Positions 60,109 to 64,000 of a stretch of 64,000 nucleotides of DNA are shown one piece after another (the first letter of the stretch is position 1; each line of letters starts with the position of its first letter). The notes under the pieces are model-generated. The model was not told the origin of the DNA, did not search any database, and saw nothing but the letters and a program-made list of their open reading frames with translations. Both the position numbers and the translations under genes were made by a program. Source of the DNA: Xylogone sp. PMI_703 (lineage: Eukaryota > Ascomycota > Leotiomycetes); assembly GCA_021399445.1 (NCBI GenBank), contig JAJTUQ010000001.1, positions 4,030,001 to 4,094,000 of the forward strand. The letters run 5' to 3'.

Positions 60109-61400
60109 ACGCAAAATTTTCTTTGTAAAGCATGTCTGAAAGAGGGAAGTTGGGGAAAGCTGTACTGAATGTCGGTATAAGCGAGAGTGGGCCGGCTTGG
60201 ATGGTCGATAGATATAGTACTGCTGTAAAATAGATGCCGTCTATTGTTTCCTTTAGTTAATATTGGTGCCCTTATGATGCGCGTGTGACAAGTATCTAAA
60301 TCATACTACTCATTTTCTAGTTTCCAGGCTCTTACCCTGTATTCCACAGATTCCCTTCAAAAGGAGCTTATGACGTAAATAGTGAGAAGTATGTCAATGC
60401 ATGTCATCCTTGGGGTGCATCTCTAAACGAGACAAAGAAAGGTCCATGCTTCTTGGTCTAACAAACTTTATTTCAAGGACCACCTTCTCTACTTTCCATT
60501 ACTTTGTCACGAGAGTCATCTCTTTTTCATAAATACGGGCCAAACGCCTATATGCTTGCGCATATATTCACATATAATCTTGTAACCTGAGTCATTCAGT
60601 CACCTCCTTAGAATATGCAACTACTTAAGCGGTGAGATGACAGCTAAGGAATGTTATGAAACAAGGAATAGTCTGTCATGATGGGCTTTCTATTCTTTTA
60701 CGGTAGGTATAACTTCTCCTAGTTTTCAATATAGTGCTTGTACTTGGTTTTACCTGAAGATCCCAGTCCTTGCGTACACGAGTTCAACATATCCACAGTA
60801 TCTAGCTATAAGTGGGTGTGCACTTACTAGGATGGCTTTGTTTCACGGGGGAGGTGTAGTTCTTCATTCCACCAAAATGAATGTGGCGTGCAACCCTTTT
60901 TACTTTTTTCCTATCATCTGCTGTCCGCAATAGATGCCCTTCAAAGCTGTATCTCATAGATTTCTCACTCCCGAGGACGTTCTTTGTGTGCAGTGATCTA
61001 TCATTGCTCATTATCTCACAAAGCTGGCTATTTTGGTCAATCTCATTCGAGTATTCTTTCATGCAATGCTGTCTGATGAAGATTGCATTGTTTAGGTTCG
61101 TTTGTAAGAACCCTCATTGTTGTTTTTAGCTATGATTTCTCAAAGGCTTGTGCTAGCTGGTGACAAGAATGGGTGTGACGGAAAAATCTCCTCTCAACAA
61201 AGCAATGATGCCATTGTTTACGTTAGGATATGGAATCTACATAAGGAAATATTTCTTCCTAAGCATTCTACAATATTCATTGAGGTTTGAAAATCATCGA
61301 TACCATCAACATCATTGCAGTCACTCATATCGGCAGCAAATATATCATTTAGATACATTGAAGCCAAATCTTCCAAGATACAATCAATTTTATTACCAAT
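60109..61400. other. Intergenic, AT-rich
   Basis: ATP1 3' UTR and promoter of the amidoligase-like gene. No supported gene. Confidence 0.6.
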
Positions 61401-63404
61401 ATGAGCGTGGCAATTCCTCCGGGGCCTAAGGATACCTATCTCCAGAAAAGTCACTATTACAGCTTAGGAATAGAATCAGTACTCGCATTCCATGAAAAGG
61501 AGCTAAATCTCCCTGCATCAAATGGAGCTCAGCCAACACTAGTGAAAGATCTTAGCTTTGAAACTCGACAAGAACCACCCTTTACCTTAACCTCTCATGG
61601 TGCAAGGCCCTATCGAAGCTGGGGAGTAGTTGGAGCAGATGGCCAACAGCAACCTTACGGAGTGGAACCCTTAGAAATCTTGGAAAGGAAGCTCAAAGCA
61701 GCACTTCCAAGCCTGTCTTTCAAAGTCTCAGATTCCGCCCCTCAACCGGACACAGATGCTGATTTATACAGTAGTTGGATCATTGCGAAGGCTCCGTCAG
61801 CCGTGGGAGCTGGCGAAGAAAGAATCTGTGATGAGCTGCCTCGTGCTAGGAATGACCCTAAGAACTGGGATAGTTTTGGGATCCAGGTTCTAACACCGGC
61901 CATTACATCTAAACAGGAAGAGGTGCAACTTAAAAATGTTGTTTCTCGCATGCCTGGCAGTAAAAGAGATAAATATGGTTGCTTTAGTACCAATCAATGC
62001 GGCCTTCAAGTTCAGGTAAGGTGTGCAAAGTTTGAAGTGCTCCAAAAGCTCGCACTCATCTGTCTTGTATACGAGGAGGAAATCTCTCGCCTTCACCCAG
62101 TTTTCCGACGGAATCAGATTCACAGTAACCGTTTTAGGCTTCTCACAAACAAGGAGCGTATCTCCGTGGCATACAAGGACTGCTCAACGTCTGCTATGAT
62201 ACAGAGTGGAATCACTATTGATCACTTGGAAGAGCTTATGGGCCCCAACTGCGGGACAGACCTTGAAAAGAAGAGACTAGAGTATTCTTCAAATAACAGT
62301 GGTCTTGCAGAGATCATGAATTTTCCAAAAGCAGACCCAGACCGTATAGCGAATTTCACACTCTCTTCCCGCAGTAAGATGCCTGCTGTCGAGTTTCGAC
62401 AGCATCGCGGAACCCTGTCAATCCAAGACATAGAGAATTGGGTTGAATTTGTTGTTAGTCTGGTAAGATTGGCGGAGCATTATGCTGATTATCCAGAAAG
62501 ATTCCCGGTCCGGGAGTGGGAGGATACCAGAGGATCGACACCGATCAAGGGGAAGAGAAAGAGGGTACGCGTCTTCGATCTCATGGATGAGATGGAAATG
62601 CCTAGTGCAAAACGAATATATTGGGAAGGCAAGGTAGCAAGATATATGTGCTCCGAGAAGAATGGGCCTGATGATAGGACCGATGACGAAGTTCTTGCCC
62701 AAAGCCAATCCGGAATATCAAGCTCATCCCCTCATGGTGACTCTCACGGGTCTGGAAAGAATTCAAGTACGCAAGATAATAATCAAGACCGCTCATCCAC
62801 TGTCAACGCTGGAGTCTGGGCAACGGAGGCATTCCACTTTGATGGTTTCGGCTGGAAAGTTACAAACTTCAACAAAGATGAGTGGATTATTGAGGAAACA
62901 AGCACGAAAGTCAGGCGATATACTATGCTGTGCGGTTTAAACGCCATTTTGCAATCTTTCCAGGCACAATATCCCCAATCTCAATATGCAGATCCAAAAA
63001 ATCTTGACAACTATCTTGCGGTAGCAATAACTCTGCAGCCTAGGATCAGAAGAGGAGAGGGGATATATACTGACACCATGACTAAGCTGATTTCAGCGAT
63101 CACTAACGATGAATATAGGCTTATCAAGGTCGATTTTTCAGGTGCTTATAGAGGAGATTTGGAGGGTGGACCTGGGAAGTGTTTGTATCTCTATATCTCG
63201 GGCCATGATCCTATGCAGAATGCGAAGGAAGCAGCTGAAAAAGCTAAATCAAAAGGAAAGGGGAAAGGAAAGGGGAAAGGAAAGGGGAAAGGAAAGGGGA
63301 AAGGAAAAGGCAAAGGTAAAGGTAAGGACAAAGAATTTGTCTCAAATCCTATGGGCCATTGGGAGAGTATGAGAAGGAAGCCGGGTGTGACGGAGCACGC
63401 GTAG
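61401..63404 (+). CDS. Amidoligase-like domain fused to a Cys-peptidase-like domain
   Basis: Intronless, 667 aa. Residues about 140-365 match the fungal putative amidoligase (COOH-NH2 ligase of glutamine-synthetase fold): FGIQVLTPAI, LQKLALICLVYEEEISRLHP and the late motif VEFRQHRGTLSIQDIENWVE. In active relatives, as I recall them, the first motif carries Glu (G-I/V-E) and the central one is GLHVHVG; here they read GIQV and CGLQVQVR, so the Glu and both His are Gln. This half may be inactive. A polar linker (about 425-470) leads to a C-terminal domain with CGLNAILQSFQAQYP (Cys511) and a possible partner His602 in LYLYISGHDP, resembling a papain-like cysteine-peptidase pattern common in fungal proteins. 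The tail is a Gly-Lys repeat of about twenty residues, then an ordinary end. Substrates and pathway are unknown; peptide or ubiquitin-like conjugation is a speculation from the fold. Confidence 0.72.
   Translation: MSVAIPPGPKDTYLQKSHYYSLGIESVLAFHEKELNLPASNGAQPTLVKDLSFETRQEPPFTLTSHGARPYRSWGVVGADGQQQPYGVEPLEILERKLKAALPSLSFKVSDSAPQPDTDADLYSSWIIAKAPSAVGAGEERICDELPRARNDPKNWDSFGIQVLTPAITSKQEEVQLKNVVSRMPGSKRDKYGCFSTNQCGLQVQVRCAKFEVLQKLALICLVYEEEISRLHPVFRRNQIHSNRFRLLTNKERISVAYKDCSTSAMIQSGITIDHLEELMGPNCGTDLEKKRLEYSSNNSGLAEIMNFPKADPDRIANFTLSSRSKMPAVEFRQHRGTLSIQDIENWVEFVVSLVRLAEHYADYPERFPVREWEDTRGSTPIKGKRKRVRVFDLMDEMEMPSAKRIYWEGKVARYMCSEKNGPDDRTDDEVLAQSQSGISSSSPHGDSHGSGKNSSTQDNNQDRSSTVNAGVWATEAFHFDGFGWKVTNFNKDEWIIEETSTKVRRYTMLCGLNAILQSFQAQYPQSQYADPKNLDNYLAVAITLQPRIRRGEGIYTDTMTKLISAITNDEYRLIKVDFSGAYRGDLEGGPGKCLYLYISGHDPMQNAKEAAEKAKSKGKGKGKGKGKGKGKGKGKGKGKGKDKEFVSNPMGHWESMRRKPGVTEHA
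63251..63328 (+). repeat. Coding (Gly-Lys)n minisatellite
   Basis: Tandem purine-only 12-nt units (GGAAAGGGGAAA type) encode about eleven to twelve Gly-Lys pairs at residues 618-642 of the amidoligase-like fusion. It is nearly uninterrupted, so it is probably length-variable. It gives a strongly basic flexible arm. Confidence 0.75.
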
Positions 63405-63528
63405 CAGAGGATGAGGGACTATTAAATTATTGTTCTTGAGTAGATGGAGGTCATATATTTCGTATTTTCCACTAGCACTATGCTACTAAAATCTTATCCC
63501 GGGGGTATCTTTAAATATTCATGCTCTA

Positions 63529-63999
63529 TCAATGACCTTTCTCCCATGCAGCTTTTACTCTCGAAAATAAAGCTGGCATGGCTATGTTTGATGCATCTGC
63601 AACGCTATCATGATTGGTTCCTTTTGCCTCCATCAATTCTAGCACCACTCCCCTCCCACAGGTTTCCTGTGTCCAGCATTTCTCAAAATACTTCCTCCCC
63701 TTCTGTCCTATCATCACATCGTCCTCTGCGAAATGAACGGTAACACTCAATTTTCTCTCATTCACTATCTCCCCATCCGGACCTACACTTCGCCCTTCCC
63801 AGAATTTCCTCATCTCTTCTACATATCCCTCGCTGTCATCCCAGGCACCCCAAGTTGATCCAAGGGATTTCAAACATAGCCTGGCTTCCTCATTTGCACC
63901 AACCGACTGCTCTGCAAACGCATTCTTGAAAATCAAGCGGTCGAGCTCCTTCTTTCCCTCTTTCGTAAGACCATATCCACTCGCAACCTTCTTATCTTC
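63529..63999 (-). CDS. Alpha/beta-hydrolase-like protein, 3' part only
   Basis: The frame ending at the stop at 63529-63531 is open to the right edge, so the gene starts beyond the window. The visible ~156 residues contain KLSVTVHFAEDDVMIGQKGR, the usual position of the acidic catalytic residue after a beta strand, and AKGTNHDSVADASN, where the catalytic His would sit. The upstream part is helical (EEARLCLKSLGSTWGAWDDS). This fits the C-terminal third of an alpha/beta-hydrolase. It is convergent with the amidoligase-like gene, with only about 120 nt between stops. Confidence 0.6.
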   Translation of the reverse strand, partial: EDKKVASGYGLTKEGKKELDRLIFKNAFAEQSVGANEEARLCLKSLGSTWGAWDDSEGYVEEMRKFWEGRSVGPDGEIVNERKLSVTVHFAEDDVMIGQKGRKYFEKCWTQETCGRGVVLELMEAKGTNHDSVADASNIAMPALFSRVKAAWEKGH

Positions 64000-64000
64000 T

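Overview
The window is nuclear DNA of a filamentous ascomycete (Pezizomycotina). The evidence is short GT-AG introns of about 50-100 nt with CTAAC/CTGAC-like branch sites just before the acceptor, roughly one gene per 3 kb, divergent and convergent neighbours without operons, and a gene set typical of this group: Pex6, Vps10, an ELMO protein, an MscS channel with an EF-hand, a GH45 endoglucanase with a cellulose-binding domain, and fungal N-terminal/ubiquitin-like and amidoligase families. A leotiomycete-like plant-associated fungus or saprotroph is my inference; the sequence does not prove it.

Layout: 3-1730 is the 3' part of a dynein intermediate chain. 3259-5003 (minus) is an NTF2-like protein with repeated aromatic-acidic motifs. 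8473-9991 (minus) is threonine aldolase. 12166-15129 is an MscS/EF-hand channel, convergent with PEX6 (15891-20563, minus). 22204-24441 is a membrane-anchored acid/steryl-ester lipase. 24941-27134 (minus) is a probably broken fungal-N-terminal/ubiquitin-like gene. 27902-30076 is an ELMO/CED-12 protein. 31300-32294 is a secreted GH45-CBM1 endoglucanase. 33109-34192 is a Cys-rich hypothetical gene with an in-frame stop. 34669-35359 (minus) is an MPO1-like gene, divergent from RPB7 (36294-36965). 37745-39514 is an acidic repeat protein. 40206-44897 (minus) is VPS10. 45607-47778 (minus) is a conserved hypothetical gene. A 5.2-kb stretch without a convincing gene follows, then lysine 2,3-aminomutase (53024-54732, minus), another 3.2-kb gap, ATP1 (57983-60108), an amidoligase-like/cysteine-peptidase-like fusion (61401-63404), and the 3' end of an alpha/beta-hydrolase gene at the right edge.

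Most genes are housekeeping: transport and sorting (dynein, Vps10, ELMO), peroxisome assembly (Pex6), mitochondrial ATP synthesis (Atp1), transcription (Rpb7), and lipid metabolism (lipase, Mpo1-like). Genes of accessory character are the endoglucanase, the lysine aminomutase, the amidoligase fusion and two possibly decayed genes. I reconstructed exon joins by hand from splice motifs, frame continuity and family conservation; RPB7, the N-terminus of PEX6 and the N-terminus of the 584-aa gene appear only after splicing. Two introns are best explained as GC-AG. The strongest candidate for something not well described is the fusion at 61401-63404: its amidoligase-like half seems to have lost the usual active-site Glu and His residues, while the C-terminal domain keeps a possible Cys/His pair. 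I found no tRNA, rRNA, intact transposon or CRISPR array.
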